Origin: Limonium bicolor
Lineage: Eukaryota > Streptophyta > Magnoliopsida > Caryophyllales > Plumbaginaceae
Direction of reading: 5' to 3'
Assembly: GCA_023374045.1 (NCBI GenBank)
Contig: CM041779.1
Span: 144,337,485-144,401,484, forward strand
DNA length: 64,000 nucleotides
The notes under the pieces are model-generated. The model was not told the DNA's origin, searched no databases, and saw only the letters and a list, made by a program, of their open reading frames with translations. The translations under genes were made by a program, and so were the position numbers. This document shows, one piece after another, positions 1 through 12,300 of the stretch (within the stretch, counting starts at the first letter, position 1; every line of letters starts with the position of its first letter).

Positions 1-2037
1 TGCTGTCAGTTGGGACGTCAGCGACATTGTTTTAATTGCCAAGGACAAGGAAGTCTTTCGATTAATTAATTAAGGTAATTAATTATTGATTTATAAGGAA
101 AGGAATTCCTTATTTCTTTTCTTTTCCTGATCATTGTTATTCACGTCAGTTCATGAGGAGCGTCTCAATCGTGGTGCTGAGCGACAGTTTTTCCCCTCTT
201 CTTCTCTCTCTAATTCTCCCTCTGCTGGAACTGTGAACATTACTGCTGCAACCAGATTGGAGGTTTCCGTTGCGGTGTGGTCCTTCCTCCTTTACCAGGT
301 TTGAATTGCAGAATTTGGGTCTTCGTTGTCTACTTTGTTTTTCTTCTGTTCTCTGATTGAGGGTTCTGATTGTGTTCGAATCAGTTGTCGTCGGCCGCAT
401 TCGGATTGGGATTCTGCTGCAGTATTTCGTCTGGTCTTGATTTCAGGTTTGTGATGCAGAGTGTTGCAGTTTTGAATTTCCAAGTTCTAGGGTTCTTCCT
501 CGTTCTGATTTTGGATTGTTGTTGTGGGAATTCAGTGATCTTTATTCGTGCCTGGCTGCTGGGTTGTTCGGACTGCGCTTGTTGATTCAGACCGTTGTTT
601 TTCTTCTGCTAATTGAGGTAGGTGGTTACTCGATTCGGTTTGGAAGTTCAGCCATGGGGATTGCAACGGTTCTGTTTTGGTGTGAATTCTGTTTGTTGTC
701 TGTTTGGTTGCGTTTTGGAATGGTTAAAACCCCATGGTTCTCTGTTTTCTCTCTGTGATTTGGTGTGTGTAACAATTTGGCAATTCGTGATGATGTTTTT
801 GCACAAGTTTCTGCTCTGTTCGTCTTCTGGAAAAGGCAGTTTTCGCACTGTCCGAACTTCCGTCCGAGCTTTGATGTTCGGACACGCCCTTGGGTTCTTC
901 TCTGATTTTAGTTCGACCTGTGTCCAAACTTTGACGTCCGGACACAAGGTCGGACCTTCCGCGTAACTCTTTTCCGTAACCCGTCCGAACATCAGTCCGA
1001 ACATTGATGTCCGGACCTTCTGAATTCCTCTATCTGATTTCAATTTGACTTGTGTCCGAGCATTGATGTCCGGACATAAGTTCGGAGATTTGACAATCTT
1101 TGGTTTCCGAGTCTCGACTTGCGTCCGAACTTCGACGTCCGGACACAAGTTCGGACACCCCTCTGTTTTCAGCTAACTTCTTCGTTTGAACTCCGATTTG
1201 AGTGCCGTCTGCGGCGTTGGGTCCCTTATGACCTGTGCTACTGATTTATGATGTTTTGGCATATTTAAATGCAATCTTGCTTCTGTTTAAGCAACCCTTC
1301 TGTTTTGGGACATTTCACATTGTTTCTGAGCCGTGAATGGCTGGGTCGAGCTATTCCGTGGTATACCATGTAGACGTCGTTCTGAGTGTGGGTCATTCCC
1401 TTTCTATTCTGTGGGGTTGACGAACCCTTTGGCTCTTTCGAGTCATTTCTGCGTTGCCGAGAGACCTGTCATGGTCTATGGGTCTTCGACCTTCTGAGTG
1501 TGTGCATCGTGTCTTGTCCCTTCTCTGTTTAAGAACTCTGACTGTTTCTGCACCGGGGGCTCTTGTGTCCCTTCTGTTTCTGATTTTGAAAGCTTCTGAC
1601 TGTTTGAGGAATGTGGATATTATTTTTCTCTTCTCTTCTTCTGTTTCCAATTGTTTTGAGCGACCTTGCTGACGGTCGCTGCTTACTGGGCATAGTTGTG
1701 TGCTCATTCCCCTACTTCTAACATTTTTGTAGATTGATCAGCGAGGATCATCTTAAGATTCTGGAGCTATAGAGTTTAGCTTTTTGTTTTGTCAGACTAT
1801 TATTTATGATGTTGTAGCCTTAGGGCCTTACACTATTTTGACTTCTGTTTCTGACTTGGATATGTATTTGGGATTTCGTATTACTTCCGCTGTAATTGAG
1901 TACCTTGGTTTATAATGCTTAGTGAACTCTGTTTTGGGCCTTTATTGCATTTGAGTGTTTTAGAGCCTTGCGTTATTGATAGTAATACGCGGCGTGTAAT
2001 ACCCTTAACTCTTAGGCCGGTTTTTAGGGGTGTTACA
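1..2037 (+). mobile_element. LTR family 1, copy 1 (5' end off window)
   Basis: This is the 3' part of a long terminal repeat. It matches 39519-40857 and 42893-43273 nearly base for base, which shows it is a repeat, and it ends with GGGGTGTTACA at 2037, where element A's AlkB exon begins abruptly. By comparison with the second copy, about 70 bp of its start lie outside the window. A CT-rich leader-like stretch (180-240) suggests plus orientation. No primer site follows the end, so it is a solo LTR or a 3' LTR. Open frames inside it (for example 648-1148 minus) are low-complexity and are not considered genes. Confidence 0.75.
848..1160. repeat. GTCCGAAC/GTCCGGAC inverted-repeat cluster in LTR family 1
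   Basis: About five units each carry GTCCGAAC or GTCCGAGC followed by GATGTCCGGAC or GACGTCCGGAC. The arms are complementary and can form hairpins. Unit starts are about 60-73 bp apart. The same cluster is present in the second copy at 40372-40682. Confidence 0.75.
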
Positions 2038-2345
2038 TGCTTCGCCTTCTGCTCGCACGTCTTGATATGACTTAGTGTAAGGATTCCAGTCCTTACCCAT
2101 GCACATCATCTTCAGCTTCATTTTCAGTCCGTCGGTACTCGGGTGTGTATAAACCTCCAGTGCTGCTCCAAGTTCGTTGCATCGCCTAATGATGTGGATT
2201 TGTGCTTCCGGTGTCAGGTATCCATTTAAGAGTATCATACCTGGCTGGATAACCTGACATTGCTCCATTGGAAATTCGGTGATGTTTGATGGTTGTTCTT
2301 CAGGGTTCGGTGTGGGCGGGATTGGATAACCGATATTGAAGGTTC
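2038..2345 (-). pseudogene. AlkB exon (exon 4) of element A, truncated
   Basis: This is the N-terminal part of the AlkB-like exon. It starts after the conserved acceptor CTTAG|GAACC and runs through the conserved MEQCQVIQPGM and MMCMGKDWNPYTKSY segments. A small deletion shifts the frame near 2150, in the segment that reads GGFYTPEYP in D. The catalytic half (HxD, distal His, RxNxTxR) is absent because an LTR interrupts the exon at 2038. It cannot encode an active enzyme. Confidence 0.85.
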
Positions 2346-3869
2346 CTAAGTTTTCAAATTACCTAATTTAGGTGACTTTCACGTTATACTTTAACTCATT
2401 ACTTATGTGGTTGTACACTTAGACTTGCTAACACTCATGCATGAAGTGCGGTAAGCAGTCAATTATTTTACTCATAAGTTAAGGTAGTTCCTGGTCTAGA
2501 AGAGGGTCCTGCAAGCCTCAGACCGGTCTAACACATCAGGGCGGCCTTGCCGGTTCCTGGCCCCTTCCCCTTCTGGGATTCATGTTCCCCTTGTCAGAGG
2601 ATTGCTGGTTAGTCGCTTTCGAGCCTTCGGTGGTCGCGGCGGCCTTACCCTTCCACTGCCCCTTTGGCCTGTAGTTCCTGCCATTGGGGTTCTGCCAGCA
2701 CTCATAGTCGTGTGCCCCATCTTCTGGCAGTAACGACACTGCACATCGTTTCCCTTGCAGTCCTTGCCAGGGTGGTCTCCGTTACACCACTTACAGTAGT
2801 AGTGGCGCTCCGGTCCAGAGCCCGCGCTAGCTGCTAACACATTACACTTTCAGTACACACTTCACATTATAACTTACAACACCTTAAACTCGGTATTCAG
2901 AACTAATTGTTTACCCTGAATGGTTGAGAGTGCAGGGGCTTAGCCGCGTATGCGTAGGTGAGCTGCAACGGCTCCTCAGTAGTGGTGGTCTGGGCTTGGC
3001 CCTTGCCACCCTGTTGCTGTCCTTTCTGGGACTGGGGGTATGGCTTTTTTCTACTTTCCTCCCCCGTACCCTTGCGTGCTTTGACCCTCGCTCGTGGCCT
3101 TACGCTTGGGCGCATTCTCCTCGTCCCTCAGACGGACGGTGATCTCTACAATAGCAGCGGCATGATAGCACTCCTATATTAGGGTGTTAGTTATGCCCCG
3201 CAAATCAAACTCATAATTACATTCATACACTGTACATACTTATTCACATCACACTGTGGTTCATTACCTGCAAAGTAGTATATCCGCTAGGCCCCATACC
3301 ATAGCGTAGGCGGTAGCTCAGTCCGTTGTAGAAACGGTTCACCAGTATCCGGTCTGAGTAACCCAGATCTGGTAGCAGGTGGATGAGTCCGATGAAAGCG
3401 GAGTAGTACTCATCTACCGTCATCTTATTTCCTTGTCTCAGATTGTCCAGCTCTAGGCTTGGCCTCTTGCACATGTATCGGGTAGTACTTGGCTCGCAGC
3501 AGAGCCGTGTACTCCCTCCACTGAAAGGTAGGGTCAGCAACTCTGCCCTCTCGTACTAGCTTCCACCAACTCTGTGCGAACCCTTCAGGTAGTTGATAAG
3601 TGTCCAAATGAGCATGATTTATAGGTGTATTTCATATATAATATTAGCACTTTTCTTGCTCTTCTCCACTTCAGTTAGTTTTCCTCTAGTTTATGTCTTA
3701 TTGTTTATCTCACGAATTTATTGGTTTAAACATGAGGAAAACCAAGCTGGGAGTAAAGTAGATAAAGAGACGAACACATAGACGCAAACGGCTCAGAAAA
3801 CGGAGTCCAAACGAAGAAGAATCTAGAGCCGGTTAAAGAAAGTCACGCGACGAGCACACAACAGAGGTA

Positions 3870-4085
3870 TGTCCGCCCCTGCAACAGCCTAGAACCGCCG
3901 ATTCACAGGCGGACAAGAGAGCACAATGCAACCGCGCCACTCACAGGCGGTTGTGCAGGCGGACGGCCAGGAGGACGGCGGGACAAGAGGGCACAATGCA
4001 ACCGCCTTGTTCCTGGGCGGTTATGCAGGGGACGTCGCGCGCAGAGCAAAGGAACCGCCTCCCAGACAGGCGGACGCTGAGGCGG
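3870..4085. repeat. GC-rich imperfect repeats in the 2.0-kb insertion
   Basis: ACAAGAGNGCACAATGCAACCGC occurs twice (about 3913 and 3983), interleaved with several copies of CAGGCGG and GGCGGAC. This resembles the repeated enhancer-like part of an LTR U3. Confidence 0.6.
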
Positions 4086-4330
4086 ACACGTGTAAAATCC
4101 AGATCTGAAATTAACGCGAGCGAGCTTTTCTTCTTCGCCCGTCGTAGTCTCCAACTTGCCTAGCCGACTCTCTGCAACTCGTCCACTGTCTGCTTATCCA
4201 TCTACTCTGCACGCTCTTCCCCTGCAATAAATGAGAGCAATCAATGAGCAATCAATTGAGCAATCAACTGGCCTCCTTATCTTCACGCGTGATCCAGCCG
4301 TTTCTCCTTCCTTCCTCTTCTTCCCTTCTC

Positions 4331-4336
4331 TATAAA
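4331..4336 (+). promoter_or_regulatory. TATA box candidate of the 2.0-kb insertion
   Basis: TATAAA within CTTCTCTATAAACCC follows a GC-rich repeat block and precedes a CT/CA-rich leader, the usual order in a plant LTR promoter. Confidence 0.4.
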
Positions 4337-6154
4337 CCCACGCCCTCTGCTCAAATAAATTCATTCCCTTCCTCACAATCCAAAGCAGTAGACGTATCAT
4401 CCCATCCAGTAAATAAACCATCGCTCACCCCACGATCCATTCCATCCTCTTATCTCCCCACTTCCCATTTTAGTTTTATTCTTCATTCCACCACGAAGCA
4501 ACAGAAGCGCGATAAGAAGAACAGAAGAAAAGGGAGCTGGAGCAGAAGCGAATCGCAGTCCAGTCTCCGCCGGGCAGTCTCCAAATTATGGCTATTTCTG
4601 TTTCCTTTTTATTACTGTTAATGTCTGAGTGATTTTACTCGTATCCTAGGATGGGGTTTGACCTTAAATAATTCGACTTATATTAATTAACCAAGTTTGC
4701 TTTAAATATTTGTTTTGTCTCTCTAAATTATTAAAGCTTAAGAACTGATCATTTTATGCATTTACGGTTTCTCTTATTTCAATGATTTTGTAAATCTGAG
4801 AATAGACCACAAAGAGAGAAAAACGTTAGATATATCTCCTTGATTAGCAGATAAAATCCATCGCTGTTATAAAAAGAATTCTCATTTAAAGCTAATTAAT
4901 GATTTTAGACTTTTTCTGATTGTAAAAAGTCTATTGATTTAATTAAGAGGTTGTCCTTATCTATGATTTAGGAAGGCCACAAGATTAATTCTTAAAAACA
5001 GACAAAAGAGCAAATTAGGATTATAATTATTGTCTGTACTTAATAAATATTTATCACTGTTTCACTTTAAACTGTTTTAACTCCTTTCAGCAAATATTGT
5101 TAAATGCTTATTCTGACAAAATACTGCACTTATTTGGTAGCTATCAATATATGATTTGAGATAGTCAAAGTACCACAAAGGAATTAATCTTGGTATTTAC
5201 ACTCCGGATTGAGCAGGAGGAAAATACTAAGGCTATTAATAGGAGTTTCGTAACTGACAATTATTAACTCTAATAGGCAATAAATATTGAGACAGGATTA
5301 TAAAATTGTTTAAGTGATTTAGGAAATTCCCCCGCTATCCTAGGATACCTTTTTCCATCCATTTACTTTATTTACTGTATTTATTATTTCTGTACTAAAT
5401 TCTGAAAATCAAGCTTGCCTCCGGCTAAACCAATTTACATTTATGCATTTTTATTTGCCTTTTTGTACATTGCTAAACTGGATAATTAATTAGATAATTG
5501 CGAAGTCTCTGTGGATACGACCTTGTTGTACTACAAAGATTGGTTCATGCCCATAATTAGCAAGATAGTTTAAACTACTATTTTGCCAAAAAGTAGTAAG
5601 CGGCAAGACGGACCTTGACCTCCTCGGGCACATTCAAGGTCTCGTAGGCGGTCTCCATCTCGGAGATGTACGCTACAATTACTAGGGCCGGTCTCCACAC
5701 TAACGACGGGGGTCTCAAATCCGCCAACGCCTTGACCAGTTGGTCGCGCAGGGCTTGTGGTTGCGGTTGTGGCCCTTGTTGATCCGCACCGCCCTACTGC
5801 TGCTGCTGAATCACAGCCATAAATGGCACGGTACCATATGGGCTACGGCGGCTGCTACTGCCTCAGCCATAACCTTGCCTATCGTGTTCTCGCCCTGGCC
5901 ACCCGTATCACCAGTACCGCGTCCGTGGCCTCTACCTCATGGTTGACCTGACATCTGGATTCACATGAACATTCATTAGCATTATGCTTGCACACTTATC
6001 GGTTCAACAGTTGTAACATCTTCCCGACAATAAGGTATCTCCACACTTAGTTAGTGGTTAACCTTTCCATAACCGTTTACTTAGGTAACTATGGTTAGGT
6101 TTCCTAACTCGGTATATTCCTAAGCTTGGTATTCTAGTCATCAGAGCATACTTC

Positions 6155-6166
6155 GCTCTGATACCA
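6155..6166 (-). other. Primer binding site, element A
   Basis: On the minus strand this reads TGGTATCAGAGC, the complement of the 3' end of plant initiator methionine tRNA, five bases after the LTR end (TGTTACA at 6172). Confidence 0.8.
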
Positions 6167-6171
6167 CTTTT

Positions 6172-7335
6172 TGTAACACCCCTACTACGCACTTAACAAC
6201 TAACCGAAATCGCGCGGAAATAAAAATAAACAATAACAATAACTAAACGGTTCGGTGCTACAAACGCCGTTAACCACCCACGTGGTTAACAAGACAAAAT
6301 AAATACAAGTGTATCGGTCTGATGATCAGACTCCCGAGCATTAGGTACTAACACCCATATATACATAACCAGCAATACCAAGTATTTACATCACAACATC
6401 ACTATAAACTGTAAACCATAAACTGCCACTGTAAACTGTCAACAACCGCCACTGTCAAAAAATAACGGTGCCAAATATAACACCGCGGGAGCACAGGCGC
6501 ATCCCGGGCTCAACATCCAAAATAAACCAAAAGTATAACACGACCTAGATCTATAGCCAATCTGCTTCTTCGATCCTCATCCTGTAAATAAAAATGGAGC
6601 CCCCGAGGGGGTCAGCAACCCTTGGCTGGTATGGTTAACGCGCAGCCCATCGGCTACCGGGATACGCACAACTATTTGTCATGATTACATGGCAATGATT
6701 TTAAACAAACAACATATATAGCATAGCAAGAGATATTGCATAGCACAACAACACACACAACATAACAAGAACAGTTTTCTTTAGGAACCAAACCAACATA
6801 GTTAAATCACATGGAGAGCCTAGAGAATGTTGCCAAACTCATGCTAAGCTCGTTACATAACTCGTTACCGTCCTGTTAGATTGAACGAATAACTTAACCC
6901 CAAGGTGCGTCGGATATAGTAATCTAAGCACACCGAACAACATAGTATGCCCCTGTGGCCCGACGTGAGTCAGTAAAATAGCCTTGGATAAGCTAAAGGG
7001 AAGGTTGAAACCAAATTGGAAAACAACCATAACATACAAAGAGAATCAAACCGGATATGACATCGACTCCCATACTCACACGCGTGGCCGGAATAGACCG
7101 GACTCCTCACTTCCCCGGTTAGCACTTGTTAGAAACCCCATTATTGAAATTTAAACAATTAATGCACAACATGTGTTTAGGTCAAGTTTGACACACACAA
7201 GGGAAACGAGTCACATCTTAACAACATAATAATATAAACAACTGTAAACTCTTTACATGACTTAAGTCTTACAAGGTCATAAACACATAGAAAAACAAAC
7301 AACACACAAACCGGTGTAAACCGGTAGGCAACAGA
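6172..7335 (-). mobile_element. LTR shared by elements A and B, left part
   Basis: This matches B's 5' LTR from 22878 to about 24034 closely. After 7335 the match stops and unrelated sequence starts; the rest of the same LTR resumes at 14971. The conserved U5 hairpin is at 6269-6290. About 1.1 kb of LTR equivalent to 24035-25125 is missing. Confidence 0.85.
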
Positions 7336-8559
7336 TTTTACTTACAAGCCGGCATTATGGCTTATGGTTAATGGCACGAATTACCACTGATGCCACTAGG
7401 GCAATAGCACTTATTACTAGATAACCGATACCATGAACTATTAAACAAAAAAAGAGGTTGAAGAAGAGAAGAGAAAACAGGATATCCATCAGAGGGATAT
7501 TGACAACAGAATACTTCACAATAACCGTGTGACAGACATTACCAGTTTACTAAACGAGACATGGGACGACCGCACTCTGATAGGAGCATGTGGGCCTGCC
7601 AGACTTATTTATGAGTTAGTCGGGTAAGTAGTAATGTATCAATACGGTACCCCATGCAAGTAGACAAGTAGTGTTAGGAACACGAGAAGTAGTCAACTCC
7701 GTACTACGGACAGTAAGACAGATTACCTCAAAGATGGACGAGAAGAGCCGCAGTTAAAGCAACAGGCTAGTGAAATCAAGAACTTTTAACACACGGAACA
7801 GTAGACAGTATACAGAGAAGACAAGGAAACCTTTCAAGGACGTGAACACTAAGGAAAGAAACATGAAAATCCATTATGGATGAATGATATGTAGAATCCT
7901 CATAAGGATCGAGTAAACTCTTGCAATCCAGAGGAAATCTACCAGATGATATGGACAGAAACGCGTGACTACGCAAGGATAAAAGACAAAGCTATATAGT
8001 AGCAGATACCTTAAGAAGGAATAATGGATTTGGAATGTACCACTCACAGGATAATTCACACATCTTATCTGTTTGACTCATTAGATATTAGCTGCTGAGA
8101 GTTTACGCCTCTGCACTCTGTAGGACTGAGTGTTTTGGTATTGCTCTTGTGCAGCTATTAATCTAGTGGGAATGCAGAAAGATAAAGCGGATATCAACAC
8201 GAGTGTGGAAAAAAAAAGAACTATAACAGTGTGTTACTCCGGAACAAAACCACCAGGAGACATAGATGACAAACATCATCTTTGTGGACATATAGGATGG
8301 TACGTCTTAGTATTACAAGACAAGTGCAAAGAGCACTAAGTACTAATAGTAGCCAATGTCATATTATACCTCAAGCTGAATATCAGTGAGAGAAGACACA
8401 CACACGTATGCTAGTGATCCAAATGAGAGGATACACAGCAATGGAAAGGAGGAAAGTTGAGCCTATGTTCATGGGTCTGCACCTCATACAGAGCGAGTGG
8501 GCCCATTATAATGAACTTGGGAGAGAGCACAAATAGATCAGTGCCTCACCTTTATATAT

Positions 8560-8670
8560 TGTGGAGCCCAAAAGGGCTAGAGTCGTACCCGTCTTTCTGA
8601 CATGAGAATAATCCACGAGTTGGGTAACTCTTTGAGAGCCAAGTATCCAGCGCTCCTTGTTGAGCGGCTG
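8560..8670 (+). pseudogene. pol: Remnant of pol C-terminus (chromodomain-like tail)
   Basis: The frame around 8614-8664 reads HELGNSLRAKYPALL, matching the end of Del/Tekay pol (WELEDKMKAKYPSLF in element B). It lies just upstream of a polypurine tract, exactly as pol does in B and D. The preceding sequence is broken by stops. Confidence 0.55.
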
Positions 8671-8707
8671 TTGTATACTTGTTGGGTACGGGGGCGTAAC
8701 CATTTTT

Positions 8708-8719
8708 AAGGGGGGTAGA
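8708..8719 (+). other. First polypurine tract of the 7336-14970 element
   Basis: AAGGGGGGTAGA just after the pol end, in the same context (TTTTTAAGGGGGGTAGAGCC) as in element D at 53462. Confidence 0.6.
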
Positions 8720-8764
8720 GCCTCTTGGCTGTGCACATGTGTGCACTAAGTTTGGTTGTTTAGT

Positions 8765-8905
8765 ATGCATTACATACAAAGAATTGGTGGTGTGCGGGGC
8801 ATACGAGGTTGTTTGTTTAGTAAGCATGGCATACAGTGAATTGTTATGTATGCATGGCATACAGTGAATTGGTTTTGTTGGTTATGTTTGGTACGCAGGG
8901 CGTAC
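8765..8905. repeat. Imperfect GCATGGCATACAGTGAATTG repeats
   Basis: Two near-perfect copies (about 8825 and 8852) and two diverged ones (ATGCATTACATACAAAGAATTG; GCAGGGCGTACG) lie between the two polypurine tracts. Confidence 0.55.
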
Positions 8906-9357
8906 GTTGTTTGGTTTGTTTTTGTGTAATGTGCACTTGTATGTATGTATCTCATGAGATACTTGTTTGAATGTTGTATTTACACCATGTGTGTAGTACC
9001 TTTCTTATGCTATTTGTGATATGTATTCATATTGCTTTATAGAATGATTACATATGGTATCGCCTAGATACGAAATGAATCATTAGATATGGAATGTGGA
9101 ACAATGGAATGTTATGGACACCTCAGGGAGGTTGTCAGGGGTTGGTAGAACTGATAGGAAATGATGGTGCTGATGGATCACCTATATCCATATATGATTG
9201 AACTAACGCCACAAAGTGATGGCTATGTGCTGTATAAGCGCAATACGATATGTGTAAATGATATATCACATAGATATACATTATGGGAGCAATGGGTAGT
9301 TATACATTTATATATACTCACCTACTTGATTAAGAGACTTCGGGACGAAGTCTTTTT

Positions 9358-9369
9358 AAGGGGGGTAGA
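9358..9369 (+). other. Polypurine tract at the LTR border
   Basis: AAGGGGGGTAGA directly precedes the LTR start TGAAACACCCC at 9371, the plus-strand priming site. Confidence 0.75.
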
Positions 9370-9370
9370 T

Positions 9371-12300
9371 TGAAACACCCCAAACTAATAAAATATGGAT
9401 TAAATATCTAATCACATTAATTAAGGCCTAAACATACCTTAAAAGTCAACTGAGAACAACAATGGTCAACACAAAGCAAGATGTTGCACCCTTTGACTGT
9501 TTAGGGTAAATAAATACCCAAATGAACTTCTTAGGACATAAAAATTTGTCCTAAGCTTATTAACACATTACTAAACATATTACAATTGTTGGAAAACACC
9601 CCAACACAAAGAACAAGCACTTTCATGCTTCAAGGTCAAGTAGGGCAAAATGTGCTCTAACAAACCTTAAAGGTCTAATGACCTCTAAATGATATAAAAT
9701 TGGATATCATGATCAAATATCATGTAAGGAACACAACAAAATCGTTGTCAAAGAAAACCAAGCTCAGAAACAGAAACCTTGTGACACAAAATGTGCACTA
9801 AAACTCCTTAAAGCACATTTTTGTGTAATTGCCTTCTAAATTGATTTTTAATGGGCATAAAGGTCATAATTACCTTTAAATATGATAAAATATCATATTA
9901 TATCATATTAGGAATTTAATTCCAAGAATTTACAAATTTTTACAAATTTAATATTAAAATATTAATAAAACCCTAAAAGGGGGCCCGTTTGGGTCAACAT
10001 TGACTAAGTTGGTCAATGTTGACCATTGACCACGAATTGGACCACATAAAATCAGTTCATTGAGTCTCCTAACAGACCATGTGACAATTTCCATGTGACA
10101 ATTAAATATACCACCTTACTTTTACATAAAATAAGGAAAAGTAAACTTTAACATATTAAAACACAAAAGTTGCTTACCACTTGCTTACCCATGTGAGACA
10201 GCCGATTGAGGAGCCTCCCTTCTCCTCATTATACGGTGGCTCCAAGCAAGAACAAGACAAGCATGATGAGTCACCTTTCACTAATTGATTTAAGTAACAT
10301 TAACACTCCATTATTGAATCAAATAGGCACCAATTATTCACCACCTTTATCAATCATGGCCAGCTTCCTATGCTTCTTGTCTCCACCGATTATGCAACAC
10401 CAATCAACCATTTTTTCGAGTCATCAAGTCATTAAAATCATAAAATATGCAAAAAATGACTTTAAGGACAATTTAGGTCATTCTTCTTCATTTGCTCATT
10501 CAAACTGAGATTGCTCTTGCCTTGAGCTCTCTTTGGCTCCTCCTCAACCGTAGGTAACCTTCTAAGCTCCATTGATGAGAGCTCTTGCTCTAGGTAAGCT
10601 CCTAAGGCATAAAAATGCCCATTTTCTTCATCTTTCTTTCCTTTTTCCATTGATCTAGACTCCAACCTTTTCTATACATTTATGTAGAGTGATTTGGAGG
10701 TTAAAGGAAGGATTATTTTCGGATGAAACAAGATCTAAGGAGAAAAGTTCAAGTTTTGACCATTTAAGGTAAAAATGTGCTTTAAGCACATATCTCTTCT
10801 TCCTTGTGAATTTTGGTTGTAAACCTTGGTTCCCTAGCTTTATTTTCTTCTCCTTGTCATGTGGATTCAGTTGGTATACCAAGATCTACAAGGAGTAGCT
10901 AGATCCAAGCCAAAAACACCATTTTTGGCATCTTAAACAACGTAAATCTAAGCCATCTTCCAAGCTAACTACCCACGGTTTTATACCTTGTTTTTAAGAG
11001 TGTTTTGATACTCTTTCTCTACTGGAAAAATAGGGCCGAGGTAGATCTACAACAAGCTTGAAGATCTAAGGTAAAAATTCATGATTTTCATGACTTAAAT
11101 TACTTCTCATGGTTAGCTCATGTGTGGAGTTTAATCATGTCTTGTTTTCTACATGAAGACAAGTAAATCAAGCTGTGGAGAAATTCTCCTTAAGGTGGCA
11201 AGACCAAACAAGGTCTTAACCTTGCTAAATCAAGGTATACATTACTTAAAACCTTAACTTGATACATTAATACAAATTTAAGCTTGTGAATATTAATTGC
11301 CGTGAGTGAAGAAGTATATTAAGGTCATGTTTGACCTTAAAATGATTAAGGAATGGTTTAATAAATTTTATAACTAATTAAACAAGCATAATTGTCAAAT
11401 TTAAGACATTATGTGGAAGTTTGGTAATTAAATGAAAAATATATGGTGAGGTCGAGATTTATAAGCATTTTTGGGACATTTATGTGTAATTTATTTTGCA
11501 AGCCAATGTTTGTAATAAGTCCATGTACTTTAGGCCATTTTATTTATGCATTTATAAACTTTTAATTAAGTTTAAGTGGTGAAAATGCATTACCGAAAAG
11601 AAATGGGGTCTTAGATGTAATTAAATTAAATTTGGGGGCTTTATAATAATAAGGCCGAAAATTAGAGGTTAAAAGGATTTAAAATAAAGTTTATAAGATT
11701 TTATAAAGTTTTGGGGTTAAATGGTGAATTTTGGAAACTTAGGGGTTAAAACCGTAATATAAGGAGATAAATGGTCAAGGAAATATTAAGGTGGTCAACC
11801 TTGACCATATGGTAGGTTTTGACCAAATTAGATAAGTTAAATAACTTATTTAAGGTTTTATAATAAGTTATGTATTTAATTGTAACAATTTTATAACATA
11901 TGTGGTAAATATGTTATTACCGAAAGTTAAGGGTGTAAAATGGTATTATAAACACCAATGGGCTATAGGAATTAGGAATTTTTAGGAATTTATTGGGTTG
12001 TTTTTGGATTTAAAATAAACTATGTCTGTATAATATATAGTTATTATGTCATTATGACATTTTGGAGAAATATAGGTGGAAGATTTATAAATACCGAAAG
12101 TATATGGGTTAATAAGGATATTTATAACCCTTTGGAGAAATTTGGTGATTTTTAGAATTATATAAGAGTACTTATTAAGATATGTATAATATATGGTTTT
12201 AATGAATTATAAAACTATATGTTATAAAATGGGCCAAATGGCAATATAAAATATATATTGAGGTCTGTTCGGTTATTAAATAAAATAACCATAGGTTATA

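Larger units (their letters stand above)
3594..5592 (+). mobile_element. 2.0-kb insertion in gag of element A, probably a solo LTR
   Basis: The intact equivalent in element B (near 22290) shows where the insertion sits. It is flanked by the 5-bp direct repeat GTAGT (3589-3593 and 5593-5597). It begins TGATAAGTG and ends GCCAAAAA, so the 3' end lacks the usual CA. A phrase near the end, CTCTGTGGATACGACCTT, resembles LTR ends of Athila/Tat-like plant elements. It includes GC-rich repeats (3850-4090), a TATA box and a CT-rich leader. The open frame at 4244-4621 is Ser/Pro/Lys-rich leader sequence and I do not call it a gene. Confidence 0.7.
2491..5954 (-). pseudogene. gag: gag of element A, three exons, interrupted
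   Basis: Exon 1 runs from ATG at 5954 down to 3268 and is split by the insertion at 3594-5592. Exon 2 is 3173-2915 and exon 3 is 2830-2491. The product is a capsid/nucleocapsid polyprotein: Arg/Gly-rich N-terminus, Gln run, Retrotrans_gag domain, Lys-rich linker, and two zinc knuckles (CKWC...H...C and CRYC...H...C). Compared with B there are several one-base indels. The donor of intron 3 is GA instead of GT (2489-2490), so even the splicing pattern has decayed. Confidence 0.8.
2038..7335 (-). mobile_element. Element A: truncated Del/Tekay-type retrotransposon with AlkB exon
   Basis: Read on the minus strand this holds, in order, part of a 5' LTR (7335-6172), primer site, gag in three exons and the start of the AlkB exon, which is cut at 2038 by LTR family 1. 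Pol is missing. It is very similar to element B but has many extra single-base indels. Its 5' LTR is the same physical repeat as B's 3' LTR, so A and B form a tandem LTR-internal-LTR-internal array. Confidence 0.85.

Noticed and set aside
648..1148. 166-codon minus-strand frame in LTR family 1
   Set aside because: It follows the GTCCGAAC inverted repeats; the second LTR copy does not keep it as one frame.
4244..4621. 125-codon plus-strand frame
   Set aside because: It begins in the leader just after CT-rich sequence, has Ser/Pro/Lys-biased composition and no relatives among the other elements; it is part of the inserted LTR.
7336..8560. Decayed integrase upstream of the pol tail
   Set aside because: Expected by position, but I could not find any integrase motif in the three plus-strand frames, so no feature was called.
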